Of a DNA stretch of 64,000 nt, positions 1-9,546 are shown in pieces. The notes under the pieces are model-generated. The model ran no database searches. It saw only the letters and a list, made by a program, of their open reading frames with translations, and was not told the DNA's origin. Position 1 is the stretch's first letter; each line of letters opens with the position of its first letter. The position numbers and the translations under genes were made by a program. Source of the DNA: Calycina herbarum (lineage: Eukaryota > Ascomycota > Leotiomycetes > Helotiales > Pezizellaceae); NCBI GenBank assembly GCA_001414485.1, contig LLEY01000002.1:62001-126000 (forward strand). Direction: 5' to 3'.

Positions 1-276
1 AGGAACTGACTATCCCAACAGTGGATGAACAACAAAAATATTAAGTCAGGTCGTGGATAAGATAGGGCCGATTATGAGCATAATTCCTCAAATCGAGTAC
101 AATAACTGGCACAGAAGTGAGATAAGTCAGATACCCAGCTTATTCAAAGCCCGAGGCTGAACTGTCTCTTCGACTGAAAAATTCATTATAACGTGCAACT
201 CAACCCTTCTAAGTCATTAATTACAATTACACTCGAAAGTTTTCAAACCGAACGAACGAACAACCGGATCTCCAAT

Positions 277-742
277 ATGGCTACATATGATCCGACCGAT
301 GAGGGGAAGGATTACGAATTCGACGGTCCTCCAACCGCATTGAAGATGCAAACGATTACCCTCTGGCCGACCGACTCGATGAACTCAGACAAGACTTCGA
401 CCATGTAGATGACTGGGCACTGAAACCTGGGAAAGAAATATCCATACTCAAGGAACTTCTTGGGGAGTAAGGATTCTTCGAAGCCCTTTTCAAGGTGAAT
501 ATCATAATAACGAAAGCACAGATTGGCTGCTTTGCTTGGAGGGGTGGACATAAAAGACAGGTTGCATAAAAAAGAGCACGGAGCAAAAAATTGAATCTTT
601 GCAGGTCTCTTTTCAGGCGAGAATTGATGATTTTGGGGAACGCTTGAAGGAAGAGGAAGATCCTGGTACTGAAGATGAAGAGGAAGCGGAGGAAGTTGGG
701 GGATCCCATGGGCCTGGTTTTGCAAGGGCGGAACTAAGATAG
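277..742 (+). pseudogene. broken two-exon gene, small acidic protein (unrecognised)
   Basis: An ATG at 277 opens a short reading frame, but the protein-like stretch that follows (roughly 331-467, ending in ILKELLGE) lies in another frame. That frame then meets TAA at 468-470 and continues in frame through GFFEALFK to a GT/AG intron (495-604). The second exon (605-742) encodes an acidic tail rich in Glu and stops at TAG 740-742. A start, a splice pair and an end are therefore all present, broken by one frameshift and one in-frame stop. I do not recognise the family. An alternative is chance coding-like sequence; the regular splice site and long acidic tail argue against that. Confidence 0.4.
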
Positions 743-1440
743 GCTGTTGAGTGTCGAGTAGAGGGTCAGAAATTACTAAGGATTGGTGGAGGTGGCAGAG
801 AGAAAAATATACCATATGATAGAACTCACTTAATTCAAGGGTTTAGACCCAAGATACGCATATAAGAAGAGGAAAACTGCAGTCAAGCCACATGAGTCCG
901 CCTCCGAACTGTGCCCTGAAAGAGTGAGGGCTTTGAAGCGAACACTAACTGCGTTTTGCTCCAGATTTGAGGTTCTTGGTGTTTGGGATTTGGCATGGAA
1001 AAAGTGAAAGGTTCTGTACCCAAGTTGCATTATTATCTCTATGTTGTTTGTCTAAAAGAAGACTAAAGCCCTCGCTTAAATGGTTGAATTTCGGGAGGTG
1101 TCATACCACACCCACAGTGAAAACCCTTTCTCTAGAATGTGGGGAAAGGAAACTACGACTAGTAATACTACTTTCTTTTGGTGTTCTTGCAGTGTTTGAA
1201 AAGTAAATAAGAGCAAATCTGATAGATGGGACAGGTACAATTGCGTCAAGTACAGTTCTATTTCAAAACACCTCCAAAAATCAAAATCAAATATTTTCGG
1301 GATTTCCTAGATAAGTTTCTTGGGGTAGTCTGTGCGTACATCTAGTTATCTGCCAAGCCCGCAAGTTCCACAAGCCCCACAACATGTAAAATCCTTCATA
1401 TCTTTGAATAAACACACCTGCCTCCAACAAGAACAAAACA
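743..1440. other. intergenic, nothing recognised
   Basis: Only short overlapping open frames without family resemblance. No repeat or RNA gene seen. Confidence 0.5.
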
Positions 1441-1463
1441 TCTTTGATGGTCTAGTGGTTATG
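1441..1463 (+). pseudogene. 5' fragment of a tRNA-Asp gene
   Basis: These 23 nt are identical to the first 23 nt (acceptor strand, D arm, A box) of the tRNA-Asp at 8618. The ten bases before it (GAACAAAACA) also resemble the tRNA leader. The anticodon arm, T arm and 3' acceptor strand are absent, so this is a truncated copy. Confidence 0.6.
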
Positions 1464-2292
1464 TACTCCATCAAACACTTCTCGGTAGCTGTTACGGGAT
1501 GCCGCTTTGTAGACATCGTGTTGAGTTGTTTCTGAGCTGCAGTCTCTCGCTTCTCGAAAAGGGGTGGCCGGGTTTATGAATTAGGTTTCCTGTATTTTGG
1601 ACCTGTAAAACTGTCCAGGGACGGGTTCATGGTCTCCTGGGCACCGTGCACAGCCCTCGTTTAATTAGGAAGGTGGAGGATAGTCAGCGGTTGGGAGAGT
1701 GTTCAGTCGGTAAGTCAAACGCATGAGCGAGCTTCGAAAACGTACTTTAAGTCAGATGCAATTCCGAATGAAATTCGACATTATACGGAGCGACAATTAA
1801 ATCAACCACTACGGAGTGGCCCTCGGAGAGCCAGCGGAGCGTTACTCGAGACAAGGAATGAAGTAAAGCAGTATAGGAAAAGGAACGAATTCATATCACC
1901 GTAATAAGTAAAAAAAAATAGAGAATTAGAGTAAATATTATTTCAGGATCCTTAGAAACTAATAACACTCTATCCTTAGAATAGAAGCCAACAAGAGAAG
2001 AAGTTCTCGAGAGAGCTCGGAACTAAATACAGATGACATCCACCCCTTACAAGATAGAAACAAGCGAAGCCAAGTGATCTAGTGGATCCAGCACAACAAG
2101 AACCTTCATATATAAACAACATCAACCACCTTCGAAACAACCAAAACAAACAAAACAAAATACAAACAACAACCAAATGAATGGAGGCTGAAGTTCCAAC
2201 CCGAGATCACTCCCAACTCTCAGCCACCGAACCTGGACCCCCTTGTCGCTCCCACAGCGTATCACCAACCGCGTTCGTGATGAAGCTCTCGT
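1464..2292. other. intergenic, nothing recognised
   Basis: Mixed-composition DNA with a short A-rich stretch near 1910. It includes the region downstream of the secreted-protein pseudogene that follows. No gene could be supported. Confidence 0.5.
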
Positions 2293-2999
2293 TTAGCAGC
2301 CAGTTTTCTTATCGTACTTTGTATCCTTCTTCCAAGTTTGTTTACCCTTCTTAGGCGCAGCTGGCTTAGTAGCTCGCTTGCAATTCGTGCCAGCGTTGAC
2401 GGTGTCCTTGTAGAGGGTGCAATATAAGTAAACTTCCCAGTTTTGTCTTCTTTGGCCAAGATGTCGGTTATTTTCTTGGCATCTTTGAGCATATGGTTGA
2501 TGGAAGTAATTTTAGTATTCGATTTGAGAAGTGGGACTTCGGTGCTTGCGTAGAAAGAGTTGGTTCCCACGTAGTGTGCGGCACCAAAGACTGTAACCGC
2601 CCCGGAGGCAAGCATTGCTATGGCTTCGCTAGACGCATCGGCATCATCCATACGTTTTGGCTCGGCTGGAAATCCTGTCTAATAGTGCTCGCTTTTCTCG
2701 GCATCGAAGAAGTCATCATAGTAATAGTAGCCCTTTCCAGGGTTGGCTTTTTGGAACGCCTTCACTTGATCCACTGAATAGCCGGTGTACAAGATGTAGT
2801 TGTCGGTCTTAGGATAGTACTTCTTCAGGTACGCTACATACTCGTCTCGAGTGATGATTTTTCCCTCGTCTGGAAAGACAGGTGCCACTCGTGCGTCCAA
2901 GGAATTGCCGTTCTCGGGTACAGTTGTTGCGAGTGCAGTCGAAAGAAGAAGAAAGGAGCAGATTGCTGCAAGGCCAGCACGGTTGAAAGAGAACTGCAT
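2293..2999 (-). pseudogene. secreted protein gene, disrupted by a stop and a frameshift
   Basis: The minus-strand ATG at 2999 starts a clear signal peptide (hydrophobic core AAICSFLLLSTALA, cleavage near residue 25). The mature protein is rich in Tyr and Lys (GKGYYYYDDFF). An in-frame TAG at 2679-2681 interrupts it, and the same frame continues for about 130 codons of plausible protein containing AVTVFGAAHYVGTNSFY. Around 2417-2427 the protein-like frame shifts by one base and then ends with a Lys-rich tail finishing in Cys at TAA 2293-2295. Two independent lesions make this a pseudogene rather than a spliced gene; no splice sites flank either lesion. The family is not recognised. A CAA/TTG trinucleotide run lies in the leader near 3028-3055. 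Sequencing error is the main alternative. Confidence 0.65.
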
Positions 3000-4182
3000 T
3001 TTAATATAAAAATCGGGAAAATGAGTTTGTTGTTGTTGTTGTTGTTGCTGCTGAAAGGTGTACTTGTGAGGAAGTTGATGAAGTTTGAAGTTGAAATTAG
3101 CGAATGAAGGTTGAAATGAATACTTAATCGACGAATGCGAAAATATTGTATGATAACTTAACTAGGAAAGAAGAAAGTAATGATAAGATGAAGAAAAAAA
3201 ATTGTACTATCCAGCGAAGAAGCCTATCTATTTACCTTTTTGCCTCTTCCTAATTTCTTTGAAATTCTTCCCAACACATGAATTGTTGGTCTTTCTATGC
3301 CTCAACGGTCTCTTTCTGGGTGCACAAATCTGTACTTCGTAAGCTTCAAAATTTGTATGTCAAAGATTAATGGTTTGTCTCCTTAACCTTATCCACTCCG
3401 TGAGTGCAAAAAACCACTTACTTCGTCCTAAGCGTAATAATTACTGCAGAAAAGTTAGACAGCCAGGGGTTTTTAGTAATTGACATGGGGGGTTGTTTCA
3501 CTTCTGTAACACAGTAAGTACGTACTTCGTAAGCATCGAATCCCTAGATTCTCACTCATCCGCAGTTAATCGTTCCTTAGCAATCACCCAACTTCTTTTT
3601 ATTACTTATGTAAAGATTTGAATGCTTTCAGTAAGTTGTGGTAGTTTAATGTCAATTTTGCGACAAGTTAAGGTTGTCCGAGCCAAGGAGGTATAGCGGT
3701 TAAGTATTGTGACCCTCCTACCCTTGTTAAAACATGGCCTATACCCTCTATACTTGAAAGTAGTTAGACTAGAGAGACTAAAATTTCAAATTCAGTAAAT
3801 TATACTATTGCTAGATTGGGTGTAGATAATAGCCCTAATAACGTACAAGAGTAGGGGGGTGACGGAAGGGGGTACCTGAGAAACTATGTAAAAAACCTAC
3901 TAAAGCCAAGGAAGGATCCGAGGCTATGCTGGGAGGTCAGCAAGACTGGAAGGATTATTGGCTGCCTGTGTAGTGGGGCACTCGCCGTCCAATAATTTAA
4001 AGTCGCCAACTCCAACATATTTTGAGAGATGAATGTATATATTTCTTGAAGATCTACACATCACTTTCACCCTTATTCACATTTCTGAATTCTGATACCA
4101 AAGCACCTTCAACATCATTATCATCTTCATCTTCATCATCTACATCATCAGCATCATCACAAACTCCTCATCCACTATAGTC
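3000..4182. other. intergenic; promoter of the ankyrin gene at its right end
   Basis: Left end: TTG microsatellite (about 3028-3055) in the leader of the secreted pseudogene. Middle: AT-rich DNA without coding potential. Right end (4096-4160): a CAT/CTT-rich pyrimidine tract just before the ankyrin ATG, typical of fungal 5' leaders. Confidence 0.5.
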
Positions 4183-5145
4183 ATGGCGGAATTAACCATG
4201 GCAGACCTAGAGCCTCTTCCGGCCAATTACCAGTCATCGAGAGCCCTATTCGACGTACTTGTTGGCGAGGACGCCGCCCTCCCTCTTATGGAAGCAACCT
4301 CCTCAGGCGACAACACAACACTACAAAGCCTGCTCGTGCAACCACAATGGGCCAAGATTATGCTTGAAGAGCCGCATTGGATATACTACCAACAGCGCCC
4401 AAGCGAAGATAAGAGTGATGTGCGAGAGGTGTCTGCGATGAGTTGGTCGAACCTCGTACGGGCAGTAATCAAAGCATCCGACGCGGGGCACGCTGCAGTT
4501 GTTTCGACGTTACTTGACTTCGCTTCGCAGCAAGGTTTAGAGCCTTCGGATGTTATAATGCGGTGGGCACTCGATAGGGCCATCAACAATAACCACGCCG
4601 CTGTATTGGAGGCAATGGCAGCTGCGGATCCAGAAATCGTCAGTTCCCCAATACTCGGTCATGGCAGACTGCCACTTAGTCAAGCTATCAAGCGAGGCAA
4701 AACCGAAGTCGTCGCTGTACTTCTTCAGCTTGGTGCGGATCCGATAGCTCAGGGTTCGTCGTTTAGCTATCGATTGTCTCTTCTCTCTCTCGCTGCCCAC
4801 AATACAGGTCCTCGCATAACTGAATTGCTGTTGAAGCACGGTGTTCCTGTCGCTCGTTCTGGTGCATTACATTTAGCTGCAGAACTTGGAGTTCTCGACA
4901 CCATGCACCTCCTGATGCAGCACGGCGCGGACGTCAACGAGCAACTTACAGAAGACATTCTAGGGCCACACAATAAATCACTGTATGCCAGCTGGACACC
5001 AATGCATTTCGCTGCTTCTGGGGGGAAAATTGACGCCATAAAGCTGTTGGGGAGCAACGGAGCACGCTCTGATGTGAAGGATATGAATGGAAAGACGCCT
5101 GCGCAACTGCTGGAGCAGAAGCTGTTGGAGCAGGGCAAGCAATAG
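4183..5145 (+). CDS. ankyrin-repeat protein
   Basis: Single-exon gene of 320 residues. Ankyrin-type helical repeats run from about residue 90 to the end; the clearest are LPLSQAIKRGKTEVVAVLLQ, GALHLAAELGVLDTMHLLMQ with HGADVN, and WTPMHFAASGGKIDAIKLLG. Ankyrin repeats bind partner proteins; no catalytic domain is attached. The N-terminal 80 residues are acidic and unassigned. A second in-frame ATG six codons downstream could be the start. No signal peptide or membrane segment, so cytosolic or nuclear location is likely. This is the only intact protein gene in the left 13 kb. Confidence 0.85.
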   Translation: MAELTMADLEPLPANYQSSRALFDVLVGEDAALPLMEATSSGDNTTLQSLLVQPQWAKIMLEEPHWIYYQQRPSEDKSDVREVSAMSWSNLVRAVIKASDAGHAAVVSTLLDFASQQGLEPSDVIMRWALDRAINNNHAAVLEAMAAADPEIVSSPILGHGRLPLSQAIKRGKTEVVAVLLQLGADPIAQGSSFSYRLSLLSLAAHNTGPRITELLLKHGVPVARSGALHLAAELGVLDTMHLLMQHGADVNEQLTEDILGPHNKSLYASWTPMHFAASGGKIDAIKLLGSNGARSDVKDMNGKTPAQLLEQKLLEQGKQ

Positions 5146-5737
5146 CAATAGAACTCGCACAGTAGGTAAATTTAATACGTATACGAAGTAATAAATACAG
5201 TCAATGCCTGGTAATCCCCACGCTCACGCTGTCACTTCACTTCCCTGTAAATCTGTAGTGTCACTCCACTGACACTTCCGGACTTCTGCAGCGGAATTGG
5301 AAAAATCAGCCACCCCGATAGGCTGCTTCTCTCGGTACCGGTACTTGGACTCTTGGAGGGTGAAAAATCCCCCTCTCTACCGTATTGAATGGACTTTGTT
5401 TTCTTCATGCCGCCTGTCGCAATTCTTTTCCTTCCCTATCGGTCCCGTCCAAATCTGCGGCGGTGGTGTTGTGGGCAGCATCAACAGGCGCAGCAACAAC
5501 TTTGACGCCCCACCACCCCACACTGCCGAAGCCCTGCGCGTAAATGTGACAGGACGTTCAGGATCCCCTGGAAATCATCTATCATCACCATCAGTTATTG
5601 CGCTGACTGTGAACGCTAAAAGAATGGTCTTAGTGTTGACTTGATCATCAGTCAACTCCCCACGCTGTTTTCAAAGACCCCTCATTTTCTTGTATTGGTC
5701 GTTCTCCAAAAGGCCTGTACATGTCGAGCATCGCAAC
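5146..5737. other. intergenic, nothing recognised
   Basis: A 115-codon open frame at 5297-5644 has no family resemblance and no splice context; I treat the stretch as non-coding. Confidence 0.4.
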
Positions 5738-7043
5738 ATGAGTGACCCTTTACATCCTGTGGCTGTGCCTGCCGACGACGCCCCTGAAGTGTGTCTACTC
5801 GTGCTCCTTCACCTCGGCCTTTGTTAGGGCGCTAACACGTGGCAGGTCGTTGACGATATCAATGATGGGGATTCTGCGCTTGGGGTATGATTCTCTATAT
5901 TTATTTATCCAGTAAAGCATGGAGATTGATGTATTTGAATAGGATGATGATGATGAGGTCGAGTTGGGTTCTACAACAAGCTCTATCGGCTCATGGATTT
6001 TGAGATATCGACAAGAAAATGGTCGTACTTATCACGCATATAAGGATGGAAGTAAGGGATTTCTATCTTTTATATAATCAACAAACTAACATCATCCCAG
6101 AATATCTGCTTCCAAATGATGAGGTTAGTTCTGAGTCAAGGAATATGCGTTGAAAAACTCACAAGCTCCGAAGGGTGAAAATGATCGCTTAGGTATTCAT
6201 ATCTATGACTTCGTTGCCATTCAAATGTTAATAATGCGTAAGATCTTCAGCATCATATGTACTATTTGACTTTAGGAGGAAAGTTGTATATTGCACCAAT
6301 TCCCGAGGATCAAAAATTCCATCGAGTCTTGGATCTAGGAACGGGAACTGGGATTTGAGCAATTGATTTTGGTATTTCTCTTATCCCATCAATATATCAA
6401 AGAACACTACTAACATAACTTAGCTGATGAACATCCTGAATCGCAAGTATGCCTCATAACGAATAATTCGACACCCAACAATTTTACTAACAGCTCAAGG
6501 TTATTGGTGTAGATCTGCGTCCTATTCAACCAAGCTTGTAAGTTCATCCAAGAAAGATTTCTTCTCGATCTCACTTCATAACCTCGTTTTCTTTCTATTT
6601 TCATGTCAAAGTTTACAGTGATTAACACACCGCAGCGTTCCACCCAATTGCCATTTCGAGATCGACGATATCGAAAAACCATGGACTTGTACAAATTCGA
6701 TTTCATCAATATGCGTATGATGGTAGGTACCATTGTCGACTGGCCAAGATGTTTTAAACAGTGTTACGAGTAAGTCTTAACCCAAACTTCTTCTTAAACC
6801 CGACTTTCTGTTCATCATTTACAAATCACTTAATTACAAACAAACCCCTTTCCCATCCCAAACCTCCTTTCTTCCGTCAGTCATACGAACCCTTTCCAAA
6901 TTTCTACACCCTCAGCCTAAATTAACATACACTTAGCAACCTCATTAAATTCCCCATCGAAGACAACGATAATTCCTTCCCCCCAGACTGCGCCATCAAA
7001 GAATGGGCAGACTTAATCCTCGAATGCACCACCAAAGTAGGAC
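5738..7043 (+). pseudogene. LaeA-like (UMTA-type) SAM methyltransferase pseudogene
   Basis: Spliced by eye from ATG 5738 (first intron 5789-5845), the exons read as the fungal LaeA/UMTA class I methyltransferase family: acidic N-terminus, RYRQENGRTYHAYKDG, EYLLPNDE, GKLYIAPIP, then the SAM-binding motif HRVLDLGTGTGI. The next codon, normally Trp, is TGA (6356-6358). AIDFADEHPES and VIGVDLRPIQPS follow across further introns. At about 6684-6690 a one-base deletion shifts the frame; the downstream frame reads KFDFINMRMMVGTIVDWP. The usual glycine-rich NLxPGGW segment is missing, and homology ends near 7043 after KEWADLILECTTKVGR. The real family is about 300-350 residues, so the C-terminus is lost at the junction with an inverted dynamin fragment. 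Members act on secondary-metabolite regulation or small molecules; no function is expected here. Confidence 0.8.
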
Positions 7044-7149
7044 GTAAGTCATCCATCCACCAAGCAACTAACTCATTCCTCCTACACTTCCCGCACGAAC
7101 AACACTAAGGTCCACATCTCATCTTCTAGGTGCGTGCGACTCAGCCAAG

Positions 7150-7863
7150 AACTACAAATCCCTTACATTGGTCCCCTGATGATTGAGGACTGCCAAGTTC
7201 CTGTAGCTCCTCTTGGGTCTGAGCCAATTTCTCCTCTAGGTCCTCTTAGAGCATTGGAAGTTCCTTTTTGACATGCTCGAAAAGAAGGAGACTAATCCGA
7301 AGTGCATCAATGCCAACAGATTCACTAGGTAGACATTTCCAATTTGTCGATCGGAAAATGGAGGTCTCGCTTGCCTTGCGTTCAGCTAGACTTGCATCTT
7401 TCTCCTCCCATGTTCGGTTTTTAACAATATGCCATCCAAGCTCAAAGAAGATATCCTGATTTTGGGTGAGCTCGATATAGCCCTTTTGAAGTCCGGATCT
7501 ATTGGCAGGAATATCTGACTTGGTGATCACACTTAGTGTACGGTCACCTCTCTTGTCAAGTTTTCTGACTTTTCGTAGAATAGACTGAGTCGCGTAATCA
7601 GTGGCGGCCGAAACAGCAGCGAGACAGATAGTTCGTTCCTGCTTAATATAATATTTGGTAATCTCAGTCACAAGCTCAAGATCTCTCGTGGTGGTGCCCC
7701 TAGTCTCCAAGCCGACCAGGCCAGGAATATCGATCAGTATAAGTTGTGGACGCCAGGGCCTGAGCTGATTGTAACACGAGGTGAACAAAGAAAGTGCCAA
7801 CGAAATGTTTAGGCTTGGTCTATTCAGTTTCTCTCTCGATCTCATGCTGATTGCTGCTAACAA
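7150..7863 (-). pseudogene. dynamin-family GTPase fragment
   Basis: The minus strand encodes the G3 region DIPGL, followed by ELVTEITKYYIKQERTICLA, the G4 motif TKSD with ITKSDIPANRSG, ELGWHIVKNRTWEEKD, and SLLLFEHVKKELP, the signature order of fungal dynamin-like GTPases. The frame stops at TAA 7246-7248, but codons beyond it continue the family (EDLEEKLAQTQEELQELGSP) to about 7165. The P-loop and everything N-terminal of it are missing, as are the stalk and GED. With G1 absent it cannot be a working GTPase. It abuts the methyltransferase pseudogene tail to tail, implying a rearrangement junction near 7050-7165. Confidence 0.8.
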
Positions 7864-8206
7864 CGTTGTAATTCAGCTTGACTCGTTATTTACCTATTTT
7901 TCGCCATCTACCTATTTCATGCTACTGTCCGAGGACTTACGACTATTATGACTTAAACTTAGTAAGTATCCTTCGAAGTCTAGATAGTCGTTTCCCGCTA
8001 TCTTTTTCTGCTTTAGGTTGCCTACTTTGAAGCTATGTATCTACTTTATAGACTATTGTTATAATTAGTTATTTGAAATGAGATTCATAGTAATATAGAG
8101 GTTTATACTACTTGAAATATCTAAAGATACTAGATTTTGCTTCATAGTTCTAGACTTTATATAATCTAGTTTAAGAGCCTTTTTATAGTCTTATAACGCT
8201 TGCTAG
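7864..8206. other. AT-rich non-coding DNA
   Basis: Strongly TA-rich, stop-dense in all frames, similar in texture to RIP-mutated repeats elsewhere in the window. No identifiable element. Confidence 0.5.
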
Positions 8207-8390
8207 TGTGACGGCCCTCCACAAATGCACTAAAAGAAGTGCTCGTAGAATAGTACCTGTATTCGAGGAAAACTAAACTAAAGAGAGAAGAGGAGAGTTG
8301 GCACGCTCTGTCTCTATTTATCTACACTAAGCGAGGCTTCGGTAGAACCTCGGTCACGTGATCCAGTCGTATGTGACTGGGACTGTCACA
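8207..8390. mobile_element. candidate solo LTR
   Basis: The segment begins TGTGACGGCCC and ends GACTGTCACA, giving TG...CA ends with a 6-bp inverted terminal match (TGTGAC/GTCACA), as fungal LTRs have. Length is 184 bp. The five bases on each side (GCTAG and GTGAT) are not a target duplication, so the call is tentative. It lies about 230 bp upstream of the tRNA-Asp; tRNA neighbourhoods are common LTR-retroelement targets. Confidence 0.35.
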
Positions 8391-8617
8391 GTGATAGAGA
8401 AAAACATAACATTTTACTAAGAGTCTGAAATTAAGATAACATGTTTCCTAATTCCACTTCATATATTTACGAATCTTATAATTAGATCAGAGTCGCGAAG
8501 ACGAGAATACGTTTTTGGTAATTGGTGGTGTTGGAAATCGGAGTCCCACAAATGTCCACAAAAGCGGCGGGCACATGAAGTCAATTATCAAGTTTTCTAC
8601 TACAAGGAACAAAACAG

Positions 8618-8699
8618 TCTTTGATGGTCTAGTGGTTATGATTTCCGCTTGTCATTCGACAAGCCGCGGGAGACCGGGGTTCGATTCCCCGTCAGAGAG
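8618..8699 (+). tRNA. tRNA-Asp (GTC) with a short intron
   Basis: Acceptor strands TCTTTGA and TCAGAGA pair (one G-T wobble), with discriminator G at 8699. D arm GTCTAGTGGTTATGA (A box), anticodon stem TCCGC/GCGGG, anticodon GTC, and T arm CCGGGGTTCGATTCCCCG (B box) are all present. A 10-nt insertion (about TTCGACAAGC) sits right after position 37, the canonical site of nuclear tRNA introns. Mature length is 72 nt, normal for eukaryotic tRNA-Asp. Confidence 0.93.
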
Positions 8700-9546
8700 T
8701 CAAAACTCTGAAAGGTATTGTTCAATATATTTTTTGCTGTTTTTTGAAGGTTTTATATATAGTGCTTTGGTAGGTTGAATCTTTTTGAGGTTCATTTACT
8801 AATCGTAGACTAAATCCGGAGGGTGGATCCCCAGGTGATTAGGCGTCTCCTTTCACTGGCTCAAATTCACATGCGTATCTCAAAGTGGGGGTAGAAAAAA
8901 AACAAGTCTGACAACTTGTGTTAAGCGAGTGATAAAGAAAGGATCAGCTTAGCCAACCATCACTTTTAAAACACAATCAGTATAAGTACTAGAAGAACCT
9001 CAAGATACTCTATTATATGTTCGCTTTGGATCTTTCACTGTTTCTCGTTGCACATGCTATCTCGTGTATTCTCCTATTAGCGTGCAGTCTCGCAGCCATT
9101 ACTCACCAGGTAATTGTATAGGCTGGAACAGCTCCAAGTTCTCTAGCCCCAGCTCAAGAGTAATTTGCTTGGTTTCCTCATTCGGAAAGTTATTATCCTT
9201 GTACCAAAAAGCGCCAATAACGATTGTAGCATTTCATTACCAAAATTATTCGAGGAGGCTGGAACAATCAAGTTTCGCAACTTCTCATTGCTTGAAACCT
9301 GCTCGGATAATAATTAATGAATTCAATGAATTCCTCTAAATTTCTAGAATAATTCTATTTAATAGGTACAGTTCAGGTGGCTGTTGAAAGATAACACAGC
9401 CTCGTTCCTCTCAAACTAGTGCTTACTGACATACCCGCGCTGCCTGGACTCCACTTCTCTCAAATATATCTTCAACTTACTTTCATAACTTACAAATAGA
9501 AAGAGTAACTCTCAGCCCTACCACTAATTCAAAACTTATTGAAATC
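8700..9546. other. intergenic, nothing recognised
   Basis: Contains T-rich sequence after the tRNA (a probable Pol III stop around 8728-8747) and a 91-codon open frame at 9064-9339 without resemblance or splice context. Confidence 0.4.

Noticed and set aside
3685..3760. A-box-like GTATAGCGGTTAAGTA suggesting a tRNA
   Set aside because: No B box or cloverleaf follows.
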